Shown in pieces: positions 21,649-31,300 of a stretch of 64,000 bases of DNA. Every line of letters begins with the position of its first letter. The first letter of the stretch is position 1. The stretch comes from Adiantum capillus-veneris. Lineage: Eukaryota > Streptophyta > Polypodiopsida > Polypodiales > Pteridaceae. The position numbers were made by a program, and so were the translations under genes. The stretch is taken from contig CM043969.1 in assembly GCA_014529385.2 (NCBI GenBank), forward strand, positions 23,978,446-24,042,445, in the 5' to 3' direction. The notes under the pieces are model-generated. The model worked only from the letters and a program-made list of their open reading frames with translations, did no database searches and had not been told where the DNA came from.

Positions 21649-22242
21649 TCATACCATTTGAAATGATGTCGTCACCCTTTGAAACCAATTGTTCCAGTTG
21701 GTAATAGGTGAGGATTTTTGCCAGTAGTTTTCTATTACCCTAGGTGTCTCGTCAAGTTGCAAGGGTGGTAAGGTACTCTCCCAGGATCGAACTTGAAGTG
21801 GTTCATCAGGTGATTCTTGAACATTGGGAGGTGTGGATTCTTTTGTAGCTTCATGGAGGTCCATTACTATAGATGGAGGCTGCGTAGAATCTTTTACCTC
21901 TATGGATGTATTACATGAGGAGCTAGAAGATTCATGGAACTCCCCCCTTCCTGAGCTAGGTGGAATAAATTGGTTTTGCCTTGGAGCTCAAACTAGCTCT
22001 GGACTAGGTGTGTAGCATTCTGTGATCTTTCCCTTCCCACGATTTGTCATTGGCTTTAGCGTTACACTGTTTGACTCATATGGGTTTTTTGTCGATAGGG
22101 AAGGACACCTTTTACGTTTAGGTACCCAAATTTGCTCATTTCCATCATAGTAGCCTTGGGCTTCTAATAGTGGTTTTGGAATCCATCGTGATTTGGTCTT
22201 GACTCTCCTAGGGCGCGCTCTTGGTTTTCCCAGGAAATTTTT
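21649..22242 (-). pseudogene. OTA-2 pol C-terminal tail with W-[VI]-P-K motifs
   Basis: In frame with the upstream pol after a TGA at 22243-22245. It reads RWIPKPLLEAQGYYDGNEQ, IWVPKRKR, KPMTNRGKGKITE, then a Ser-rich acidic part and LQVRSWESTLPPLQLDE, ending NNWFQRVTTSFQMV at 21649. A further TGA (about 22004) stands where the relatives have the tryptophan of the fourth WVPK. The same tail is kept in OTA-1 and OTA-3, where it directly follows the PR1 region. Function unknown; the conservation in elements lacking RT and integrase suggests a role in cis assembly or with gag. Confidence 0.75.
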
Positions 22243-23253
22243 TCATGGAATGGATGGGAGGGTTGAGGTAGTTGGAAGTAAGGCCTTGGGGACCCATTGA
22301 TATTTACTCTTAGGTCGTGCAGGTTGAGTACTTGCAATATTACTGCTTGCTGCAACTACAAGTGTTGAAGTGCTAGGTTCATGGGTAGCCGGCAAAGACG
22401 AGTTAACCACCTTGGCTTGTGAATGTTGGCTATCCTTCAACTTTTCTAGAGTTTGCAACGTAGGTGACTTTGCTTGAATGATAGGGGTAAGAGTCGGTGG
22501 TCGCGTCGTGACACTACCAGTATCCCAGTCAATAGTGCATTTGGTTGCCAACATCCACGTGCGTCCCAGGTTTACGTTGCCTTCCATAGCTCCCGCGGGC
22601 ATGACTAGAAACCTCTGCACTATGCTTCCATTGTCATAGACAACAGGGGTCTGAAGGACTCCAAGAATAGCAGTTTTCTTTTTATTAATGCCCTTGACTT
22701 GCATCGTACTCGGGGATAGGGTCGGTTTCCCTAATTGACACCAAACTCCATAGGATAACAAATTGTGTTTAGCTCCCGTATCTAATAAGGCATTGTATAG
22801 TACTTTCCCATAGGGGCTATTTAGCTCAATTGGGTGTCGTAGGGGTGGCTCAGATTCTAATGAGTCGTCATCTGTGTCCTTGAAAAATGCTTGCGTGATT
22901 CCCAGATTAGCCTCTCGTTGGCGTCTAAGATGTTGTTGTCGTTCTCGAGCCTCAACTCTTGCTTGGATTTTTTTAAGCTCTGCTTGTTCCTTGGCAGCCT
23001 TCTTTTGATGGATGGCTTGCAACTCTTCCTGGCTTAGAGGATCATAATATCTTTTGAATTTACTCCCATTAAGGAATCCAATGGTTTCAACTCCATCTAG
23101 AGTCTCCACACGAATGGTACCTTGCGGGGTAATTTCACACACTCGATATGGTCCCTTACCAGCGTATTTCAATTTCTTCTTTTCATTACGTATCCCGTAC
23201 ATAAGAACTTTATCACCAACCTTGATGTCTTTATCCTTTAAATGGCTATCAAA
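22243..23253 (-). pseudogene. OTA-2 integrase C-terminus, coiled region and second retropepsin-like domain (PR2)
   Basis: In frame with pol after TGA 23254-23256. The first part (KDIKVGDKVLMYGIRN, KGPYRVCEI) is the GPY/F end of integrase. Counting from the Met at 23202, residues ~55-100 are Glu/Lys/Gln-rich and probably helical. Residues ~130-234 (22815-22501) form an aspartic-protease-like domain: LLDTGAKHNLL (Asp141, 22780-22782), FLVMPAGAME, and NLGRTWM at the place of the second hydrophobic-Gly motif. It aligns across its length with PR1 of the same element (W..LGKP.L, LGR.(W/F)M). The region ends YQWVPKALL, the first WVPK motif, at a TGA. A protease downstream of integrase is unusual for Ty3 elements. 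Confidence 0.8.
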
Positions 23254-26200
23254 TCACTTCTTTCTCCTATCCTTCTCCACTAGAGCATTTCGCACAGCTA
23301 ATTGCCTCTCTTCATCTATCCTCTCCAGGATATATAATCGCTCCACTAAGGGGTTACCATCCCAACCTTCTTGAGAAGCTACTCGAAGACTAGGAATGAC
23401 AAACTCCCATGGCATAACTGCTTCTTGGCCATACACCATCTTAAACGGTGTGCAATTAATAGCAACTTTATATGCAGTACGATAAGCCCATAAAGCTGAT
23501 GTAAGCTTTAGGTCCCAATCAGTGCGATGAGCCTCGGCTGTCTTTGTCAAAATGGAGATGAGAGTTTTGTTGGTACTCTCAGCTTGGCCATTTGCTTGGG
23601 GATAATAGGGTGTAGACTTGTGGTGAGATATCATGAAGTTTGATGTGAGTTCTTTTATTACTTCATTTATAAAATGAGTTCCATTGTCACTCACAAGTTC
23701 AAAGGGGCATCCGAAACGTGTGATAATGTTCTCAAAGAGGAACTTAGCTGTTGTTTTTGCATCCGCCTTTCGTGTTGCTTTTGCTTCAGCCCATTTGGTT
23801 ACATAGTCGGTAGCCACAATGATATATCGTGATTGCGTGTTACGTGCAGCCGGACTAATCGGTCCTACAAAGTCTAAGCCCCACTTTTCAAATGGTTGGG
23901 TTACCTTGATGCGATGTAGAGGCATCCTATCCCTTCTTTGTGGCTTGTTGAAGCGTTGGCATTCATCACATCCCTTTGCAAAAAGTGATGCATCCTTAAA
24001 CAGAGTGGGCCACCAATAGCCTGATTGTAAGATCTTTCGGGCAGTCAACTTTCCTGAAAAGTGACCACCAGCTACGCCCATGTGTGCCTCTTGTAGAATA
24101 TATAAATACTCATCCTCGCGGGCACAGCGTCTAAGAACATCATCTTTTCCTCTCTTATAGAGAGTTCCAGCCAGTAAGCAATAGGGTTCGCATTCCTTGA
24201 TTAATTTTCGAGCTATATCTTTTCGCAGTTCTTTGGGTGGAAAACCATTAACTAAGAAGTTAACAATCTTTTCACTCCATTCAGGCATTGTCTCAACAAT
24301 GAACAAAGGAGTATCATGCAATTCATCATCAACCCCCGTAGGAGCTTCGCCATTAGGGATACGAGATAAATGATCCGCCATGACATGTTTCCTCCCAGGC
24401 CTCACAACAACGGTGAAGTCAAACTCAAGAAGAATTAACAACCATCGTGTAATTCGACCTGTGGAACACGGTTTGTTTACCAAATATAGCAATACTTGAT
24501 GATCAACATAAAACACAAACTTGGTAGCAAGAAGGTAATAGCAAAATTTCTTTACTGCGTAAATCATAGCTAGACCTTCGCGCTCTGTAGTAGGGTAGTT
24601 CATCTCGGCATCATTTAATTGGCGACTTGCAAAGCTAATAGGGTAGTCCAATTTATGTTCTCTTGGTTGAGTTAGAACACACCCAATAGCAAAATTTGAT
24701 GCATCAATATGCACATGAAAAGGTACATTCCAATCAGGTGTTCGCAGGATTGGAGCACTTGTTAGGGCCTTCTTTAATAACTCATAAGATTGATGACATT
24801 CTTCCGTCCAGTGAAACTCGATAAGACGCTTGTACAATGGACGCGCTATCTCGACAAAGTTTAAAATAAATCTTCGATAATAACCAACATGGCCCATAAA
24901 TCTTTGAACTCCTTTATAGTTCGTAGGTGGTGGCAAATCGGCAATGGCTTTAATCTTACTCTCATCTGTGGATATCCGGTTCTTGGACACTATATGCCCT
25001 AGAATGACTCCATGCTTAACCCAAAATTGGCATTTGAAAGGGTTCAATGAGATGTGATAAAATCTGCACCTTTCAAATATTTTGTGTAGATATAACAAAT
25101 GCTTCCCCCAAGAAGAATAAACACAAAGGTTGTCTAGGAAAGCTCCACAAAACTCCCTTAGAAATTCTTTAAACGCAGTGTTTATTAATCGTTGGAATGT
25201 AGCAGGGGCATTCGTTAAGCCAAAAGCCATAACACGAAATGCAAACACTCCAAACTCTGTGATAAAAGCAGTTTTAGCTTGGTCCTCTAATGCAATTGTG
25301 ATTTGATTGTAACCAAAGTACCCATCTAAAAAGCTATAAGCTTCCTTGCCCGCAACTCTTTCAAGCACATGTTCTGAATATGGCAAGGGATAATGGTCTC
25401 TCCTAGTGGCTGCATTAACTTTCTTGAGGTCCACGCACACTCTTAGTTTCCCATTCTTTTTTGGCACAATGACTATTGGAGAAACCCATTCTGAGTGCTC
25501 AATAGGGTATATGACTCCACATTGGATAAGTTTTTCAATCTCCTCTTGTACAATTTTGGCGTACTTAGGATTCATTGGATAGGGTCGTTGCTGGACGGGT
25601 TTAGCAGTGTTGATCATGGGAATTGTATGTTGCACCACAGAAGGTGGAACACCCTTCATGTCATGATATGTCCAAGCAAAGATATCCTTGTATTCCTTGA
25701 GGAGCTCCTTAAGTACAGCCTCTTCAGTTTCGGTAAGGTCTTGAGCAATAAAGACTGGTTTAGACTCCTCACCTGGTTCTGCTAATTCTATCTCTTTAAC
25801 TACCGCTGGACCATCATAGACTCCACTGCTTTCATTGGTAGGTATTCGTTGGGCCTTGGCATACACAACCTTTCGCTCCCCCATGGTATAAGATTTAAAA
25901 TGTTCAGGAGCCGTATGTAAGTCAGCAGGCTCTTGTCCTGACGGAGACCTTTCTTTTAGTTCTGCCTCCTTTTGTTGTTGTGCTAACTCTCGGTTTTGAC
26001 TTCTTATAGTTCGACTCAATTTCGGCTCTGTAACCTCCAATTGAGCGAGGTCAATGGGTCGCGAGCTGCACCACATGACACTCTGGAGATGTTCACCCCA
26101 ATTGTCTACTAGCTTTTGATGAGCATCACATGCCCCTAGATAGCTAAGCCATTCTGCAGTAGATCTTTCCTTGTTTATCCTAGCTCTCAGATTTGCTCGA

Positions 26201-27672
26201 TATCGTCGTCTCTTATATGACCTTTGTTTCTTGTTAAGGTTTTGATTTTGGTAAATGTTTGAACTCGACTCGCTTGATAGGTCTTCGCTTGTATCTTCTT
26301 CACTCTCATATAAATTACCATAGATGGTCGTACTAGACCTTGAGTGTTCAGTTTCTACACTTGGCTCACTCGATGTTTCCTCAAGTTCTGAATCCATTTC
26401 TCCCTGAGATTCCGTTTCTGATGTGTATTGGCCTGAAGCCTTTGAGGAATCATCGGTTTCACTCTCAGGTAGGTGTGCCTCTTTCTTATCATCGGATGTT
26501 ACATGCGCTATACCTAACATGTTTACTGGTGCAATGTGTGGTATCTCTTTCCCATCTGGTGTTACCCAGGTTGTTCCTCTAGCTCCCCATGTATCTATAG
26601 TTGCCGCTAGGTGTACCCAATCGACATTGTCTGACTCAGCCATTCCGGGTAGGATATCCATATAAGGAGAGTTCTTCCCAATATCCGTGTCTTCGTTACA
26701 CGTGTAACAATATTGTAATGGAGCTAAGTGAATTGTTGTGTCTGATCGATTATCAATGATGAATTTATTTCCTAGACGATGCGTTCGACCACTTAAAAGA
26801 TCAACTCGAATGACAGAGTCTTGGAACTGTAAGTAGACGTGGTTTTTGGACCAGTCATGCACCATTTTTGCTTCCCTCATGAATGGACGCCCTAAGATCA
26901 TCTCAAATGACATAGGATGCTTGGAAAAATCCATAACAATGAAAGTTTGCCTTACCTTGTGTCCCAAGACCTTGATTCTGAGATCCTTTAGCATTCCAAT
27001 AGGCGTAACAATAGATCCATTAGCCATTTTTACCACTACGCTTGTGGCTTCAAGGTGAGGTCTCCCCATAGACTCCCAACAACTCTTTGTCACCATGCTG
27101 ACTCCCGCACCACCATCAAGGACTCCCTTTACAGTTAATCCTTTAGTAGTGATTGGCAGAGTAGCATTAGATTCATCACCTTCAAAGTATTGCCCCAACT
27201 TGTTAACGGGTACTTCAATTACAGATTCATGTCCCGCTAGGTCAGATGGTGGTGCTAAATGTTCCTCATCATTCATTACCGAGTCAAGTTTTTTCATATG
27301 TGCAAACTGTGGTAATCCGGCCTGTAATTCTCCATTGAGGAAGGCTCGAAGAGCTGAGACTAGCTCGGGGTCTTTATATAGTTTGGACATGATGGTGGTT
27401 CTAACTTCTGAAGACATGAAATCCATCAATTTGGCAAGATTTAATGGCATCTTGTGGGACGTAGGACCCTGACAAGAGAATGGTGAAGATGGAATCTCCA
27501 CTTCCTCAAGGGGGTCGGGTATTCCCTCACCAAACATTCTCTCTAGTAGGAAAGGTGTGTGTTCACTTTCAGATGTCCTACCCTCACTCTCTTCCCGAAT
27601 GATACTAGGTATAGCTAACGGCCTGTAGTTCTTGTGAGGTTGAACTTGTGTGGGAAACACTGTGTCCGACAT
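23254..27672 (-). CDS. OTA-2 pol: PR1, reverse transcriptase, RNase H, integrase
   Basis: A 1,472-codon open frame. PR1, residues ~176-280: VLDGGAGVSMVT (Asp186, 27115-27117), FIVMDFSKH, MILGRPFMREA. An acidic linker (~380-640) follows. RT ~690-870: KLRVCVDLKKVNAAT, FLDGYFGYNQI, FRVMAFGLTNAPATF, and a catalytic motif reading FLDN (25129-25134) instead of FLDD. RNase H ~985-1110: HIDASNFAIGCVL, TEREGLAMIYAV, VDHQVLLYL, MADHLSRIP. Integrase ~1180-1440: H-H-C-C, LDFVGP, VSDNGTHF, PQANGQAESTNK. The frame ends in a TGA that is in frame with the integrase C-terminus. The Asp-to-Asn change in RT should make this copy inactive. It makes cDNA and integrates it in the family. Confidence 0.94.
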   Translation of the reverse strand: MSDTVFPTQVQPHKNYRPLAIPSIIREESEGRTSESEHTPFLLERMFGEGIPDPLEEVEIPSSPFSCQGPTSHKMPLNLAKLMDFMSSEVRTTIMSKLYKDPELVSALRAFLNGELQAGLPQFAHMKKLDSVMNDEEHLAPPSDLAGHESVIEVPVNKLGQYFEGDESNATLPITTKGLTVKGVLDGGAGVSMVTKSCWESMGRPHLEATSVVVKMANGSIVTPIGMLKDLRIKVLGHKVRQTFIVMDFSKHPMSFEMILGRPFMREAKMVHDWSKNHVYLQFQDSVIRVDLLSGRTHRLGNKFIIDNRSDTTIHLAPLQYCYTCNEDTDIGKNSPYMDILPGMAESDNVDWVHLAATIDTWGARGTTWVTPDGKEIPHIAPVNMLGIAHVTSDDKKEAHLPESETDDSSKASGQYTSETESQGEMDSELEETSSEPSVETEHSRSSTTIYGNLYESEEDTSEDLSSESSSNIYQNQNLNKKQRSYKRRRYRANLRARINKERSTAEWLSYLGACDAHQKLVDNWGEHLQSVMWCSSRPIDLAQLEVTEPKLSRTIRSQNRELAQQQKEAELKERSPSGQEPADLHTAPEHFKSYTMGERKVVYAKAQRIPTNESSGVYDGPAVVKEIELAEPGEESKPVFIAQDLTETEEAVLKELLKEYKDIFAWTYHDMKGVPPSVVQHTIPMINTAKPVQQRPYPMNPKYAKIVQEEIEKLIQCGVIYPIEHSEWVSPIVIVPKKNGKLRVCVDLKKVNAATRRDHYPLPYSEHVLERVAGKEAYSFLDGYFGYNQITIALEDQAKTAFITEFGVFAFRVMAFGLTNAPATFQRLINTAFKEFLREFCGAFLDNLCVYSSWGKHLLYLHKIFERCRFYHISLNPFKCQFWVKHGVILGHIVSKNRISTDESKIKAIADLPPPTNYKGVQRFMGHVGYYRRFILNFVEIARPLYKRLIEFHWTEECHQSYELLKKALTSAPILRTPDWNVPFHVHIDASNFAIGCVLTQPREHKLDYPISFASRQLNDAEMNYPTTEREGLAMIYAVKKFCYYLLATKFVFYVDHQVLLYLVNKPCSTGRITRWLLILLEFDFTVVVRPGRKHVMADHLSRIPNGEAPTGVDDELHDTPLFIVETMPEWSEKIVNFLVNGFPPKELRKDIARKLIKECEPYCLLAGTLYKRGKDDVLRRCAREDEYLYILQEAHMGVAGGHFSGKLTARKILQSGYWWPTLFKDASLFAKGCDECQRFNKPQRRDRMPLHRIKVTQPFEKWGLDFVGPISPAARNTQSRYIIVATDYVTKWAEAKATRKADAKTTAKFLFENIITRFGCPFELVSDNGTHFINEVIKELTSNFMISHHKSTPYYPQANGQAESTNKTLISILTKTAEAHRTDWDLKLTSALWAYRTAYKVAINCTPFKMVYGQEAVMPWEFVIPSLRVASQEGWDGNPLVERLYILERIDEERQLAVRNALVEKDRRKK

Positions 27673-27741
27673 CTAGATATGTTTGGGTTCAAGTTCTAAT
27701 GTTCATTGAGTTTCTTCCACCAAACCCCTCAGTTGTTGGAC
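27673..27741 (-). pseudogene. OTA-2 gag-pol linker with three in-frame stops
   Basis: The frames on either side are the same frame. Between them the translation matches the linker of OTA-3 (VKQLRSLVEDTQRDL) but has TGA, TGA and TAG at positions that are Arg or Gln codons in the relatives. So gag and pol were one frame, broken by point mutations. Confidence 0.75.
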
Positions 27742-29568
27742 TCATTCAATTTCCATTGTTGGGTTTGGATAGGTTCCAATGTTTCTCTTGCAATTCTCAT
27801 TTTTTGTCTCTCGTGGCTTATCTTGGGGGTTCGCAACTGGGCAGTTTAACTTTGAATACTCTTTTGGTGTTCGTCGTGATTCCCTCTCGTGATCCTCCTC
27901 ACTGGCTTTTTCCTTTGTAGTAATAGTTTTGGTCTCTGTAGTCTCTATCGAATCTGAGTCATCCTCAGGGTCATTCATATACACGGGATCCTCTCCTGTC
28001 CCTATGTTAGTCTTTGAACTAGGTTTTGAGCTAGAAGCATTAAGGGATTTCTTTCTTCGTGCTTTCTTCTTTCTTGCTCGGCCAATGGATGCAGCATCTC
28101 TCTCTTCGAGGATGTAATTTTGCTTTTGGAGCATCGACCGTGTGAGTGCATTCACTGGTGCTATGTTTATAGTTGGTGGTGTCCCATTAACAATCTCTAT
28201 TATGTTCAATGGTGTGATTTTCGGTGCGTTTGGATTGTTAGGACACTGTGCGATCAAATGATCTATGCCACAACGATTACAAATGAGTATTGGCATTGCC
28301 AATGCACTCCCTTGACTTGTTTGCATTAGTGCGGCATTCTTTTGTATTCTAATGGGGCACTCAGCTACTCGATGTGGTCCACCACATTCGTAGCACTGAA
28401 GAGGTGTTCTCCTGGCAAAACTATTAATGTTTTGGCCTCTTGCTGCTAGCGCAGTAGCTTGATATACCGGTTTGATTTGTCCCCAATGGTCTTCCATATA
28501 GTACATGGGACACTCCTCAAGCATGTCGACTCCATAGGTGATACTAGAGTCTATGTCCTCTTCACAATCTACATAAGTACTAGATGACACGCAACCTATT
28601 TGGTTCATAGGTGTAACTCTTGGATGAGGGGGTTGCGGTCCTAGCACTGGAGGTGGCAACGGTGTGGTTTGGACCACATTTTGGGTTCTAGGGACCATGT
28701 GTTGTAATGGCAATTTTTGCTCCATGGGTGGGGTAGGCATCAATGCAGGAACTCGAGGTGAGTCTGCCCAAGCTATAGGCGGTCTATTTTCCATGATGCG
28801 TTTAAGCATTAGGCAATTTTTCGCTTGATGGCCATACCTACCACACGCGTTACAAGTCCCGTTAAACTTTACTCTGAAAGTAGGGCATTCACTCGTAGTA
28901 TGTGGGCCCAAGCAAATTGAGCACCATTGTTGCTCCCTTCTTGGATACATATGAGTGTTTTGTGGAGCACGATTACCCCTAAGGCTTTCTTGGATGGCCT
29001 TTGTGAGATCTGCGAAAGTCATCTCAGATATCGTTTGCTCTTTCACGATTGGCTTTATCTTCATTGGCTCATGCCCTGATGCTTGCGAGCTACTAGACTT
29101 CGGCTCGGCAGACACTCTTTCTCCTGCAATCATTAAATTATCCCCCAATTGGATTGCATTCATGGTGACTGCTTCCCAAGTAGTGATACCTCTAATGACT
29201 AGGCCATTATAGATACTTTCATGTCGTAGTCCCCTAATGAATCTATCGAGCAATTGGTTGTTGTTGAATCGCTCGTTTGGATTGCATCGAGAATTCAAAT
29301 TCTTTAGGCGACTAATGAAGTCTCTCACGGATTCACCTTCTTCTCATTGGGCTTTCTGGAGCTGAGAGGCTACACCCCAAAGTACTCCCTCTCGTATGTA
29401 TTCTTTTAAGAACAGTCTCCTAAGAGTAGAGTAGATCGTTTTCTCTTCTACTCTTAAGGTTCTATACCAATCTTTAGCCTTTCCGCTTAGGGTCAAACTC
29501 AAAGCCTTACACTTATGTAGCTCATTGTGCTCTTCCAAGGAATCGCACACATGTTCAAAGACTTCCAT
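27742..29568 (-). pseudogene. OTA-2 gag: capsid core and four CCHC zinc knuckles
   Basis: Two pieces of one frame (29568-29344 and 29328-27742) separated by a TGA at 29344-29346 where relatives have Arg. The capsid core is FEHVCDSLEEHNELHK, LSLTLSGKAKDWYRTLRV, EYIREGVLWGVA, then RDFISRLKNLNSRCNPNE. Four zinc knuckles follow: CSICLGPHTTSEC, CNACGRYGHQAKNC, CYECGGPHRVAEC, CNRCGIDHLIAQC. They should bind the element RNA for packaging. The C-terminus is lysine-rich (ARKKKARRKKS) and then acidic. Four knuckles is more than usual for Ty3 gag (one or two). Confidence 0.88.
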
Positions 29569-29615
29569 ATGCTTTCTAGCATCTCCGTCTCCACTGAATT
29601 TCTGTGTGAGCTTAG

Positions 29616-31300
29616 CTACTTGAACTGCCTTGCTCCTGCCTTGCTCCTAGGCTCTCTATCAGGTGCACTACGCATGTTTTCCGCAATAGAGCGACCGATA
29701 GTTTGAGCAAATGCTGCCAAATCTCCTATTTGAGCAGGTATAATGGATGTATGTGCTCCTGGAACCACATGTGAGATGGGAGTTGGCCTTGGCCTTGGCA
29801 TACGCGCGGCTCTTGGGTCCCAAATTTTGTATGGTGGTGTACGAGACGGTGGTCCAAAGTTTACAGGCGTGGCCCTAGGCATAGGGGGTGCCTGATATGG
29901 CATGTTATTATTAAATGGCATGGCTCCACTTGTATAAGAGCTTGGATAATTCCATTGTGGATTGTAAGCTCTTGGAATAATCGGAGGTGTAGGAGCTACA
30001 TGAGGCTGAGGTACGACAGGTGCACATGATTGATACATACATGTAGGTATAGTTGGGGGCACTGTGCTACTAGGCGTCGGCGCAGTGTTAACAAATGAAC
30101 TCCATGGTGTACTTCTTGTCATGCTCACCATTGGGATATGCATGGTAGCCGTAGTGTCATTAAGAGAAAGATGAGCTAGATCTGGAAAGGTAAAGCTGCC
30201 ACTTGTGGGCTCAGATTGTACTGAGGCTCCTGGCGAAACAACATATGGAGGATCAATGGAGCTCACTGAGGGAGTCTCCATTTGTGACAGGGTTGGTTGG
30301 TTGGCCTTTCCCGTATCCAAGAATCTCATTAGGCCTGTTGAAGGCATGTTGATCCCTGTGTTCTGTCTTTCTAACTCGACAATCCTATGGAGGACATCAC
30401 AGACTTTCTGTTGTTGCTCATCTATGCTAGTAGCACCCGATGTGGATTGTAGAACATGTAACCAACCCACATGATAGGTGTGTCCTATGTACCTATTAGT
30501 TAAAGCTTCTGCTTGTAGGTCATACTCCCAATTTTCGTTTAAGAATATCCCATCTAGGCCTGGCGTGCTGGAGGTTTCCCTTGAAGTGGAAGCATTATTG
30601 CTCCCCATAGCTTGCCCCTCCGTGACTGCTACCTTGGGAGCACTCGGTTGCTCGGCTGGCATGATTGTTGTCATAGGAGCCTTTGCTTTCAGGGCTCAAC
30701 TTTGTTCTAGCCCTCGTAGGTTCTCAATTTCCCTCTCCCTTGTTGCTTGCATATAGCGTTCGATCTCTTGCACTTCGGCAAGACTCCTACCATCGGGTAG
30801 TAAAACCTCAGAGGGAGATAGTCCTAAAGGATCAGGAGGTGCAGTGGATGGAACATTCACATGCACACTCTCAAGAAGCATAGGGTCCATTTTAGGCATG
30901 AATGAAGAATTTACTTCCCCACTCCCTTCATTTATTTCATTAACCGCATGTTCGGAGCGAGTAGCTCTACTAAGGGTCTCTTTTAAGCGGCTAAACACGC
31001 TGGACCTGGGCCGTGGGCCCATGGCATGCATGTCTTGACTTGAACTATCAGGGTTTGGTGTAGGATACCCCTCCATGACTTCATAGTCAGAGGAAGAATC
31101 ACTAGACGCGATATGAGGATCTTAGGTCCGATACCTTGAGTCCCGGCCGAAGGTCCAGAACCTAAGGTGGAGGAATAATGGGTGCCCGCGTAAATGGAGG
31201 CACTACCAATATGCTCGTGCTCTAACACTCGTCCAGAACGTAGGTTAATATGACTTGGATTCCCTAGAAGTGTCAGTGAGGGCCCGTGAAGGCTGCTCAC
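29616..31300 (-). pseudogene. OTA-2 gag N-terminal region
   Basis: Begins near 31300 (INLRSGRVLEHEHIGSASIY), shifts frame near 31120, continues MEGYPTPNPDSSSQDM, SVFSRLKETLSRATRSEH, DGRSLAEVQEIERYMQATRE, has a TGA at 30696-30698, and runs to 29616 through a proline/threonine-rich stretch (PPIIPRAYNPQWNYPSS). All pieces match OTA-1 and OTA-3. The final break is caused by an 11-bp tandem duplication (29627-29637 and 29638-29648) just before the capsid core. It is the matrix-like, low-complexity front part of gag; no fold is recognisable. Confidence 0.82.

Noticed and set aside
23254-23256. The in-frame TGA and TAG codons of OTA-2 as sites of U-to-C RNA editing or programmed readthrough
   Set aside because: Fern and hornwort U-to-C editing restores exactly such codons, but it is known from organelle transcripts, not nuclear retroelements. 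Relatives have sense codons at comparable sites, so point-mutation decay is simpler.
25495-27472. Long plus-strand open frames opposite OTA-2 pol (for example 27095-27472)
   Set aside because: Antisense shadows of a coding region with strong codon constraint; the same shadows recur opposite PR1 of OTA-1 and OTA-3.
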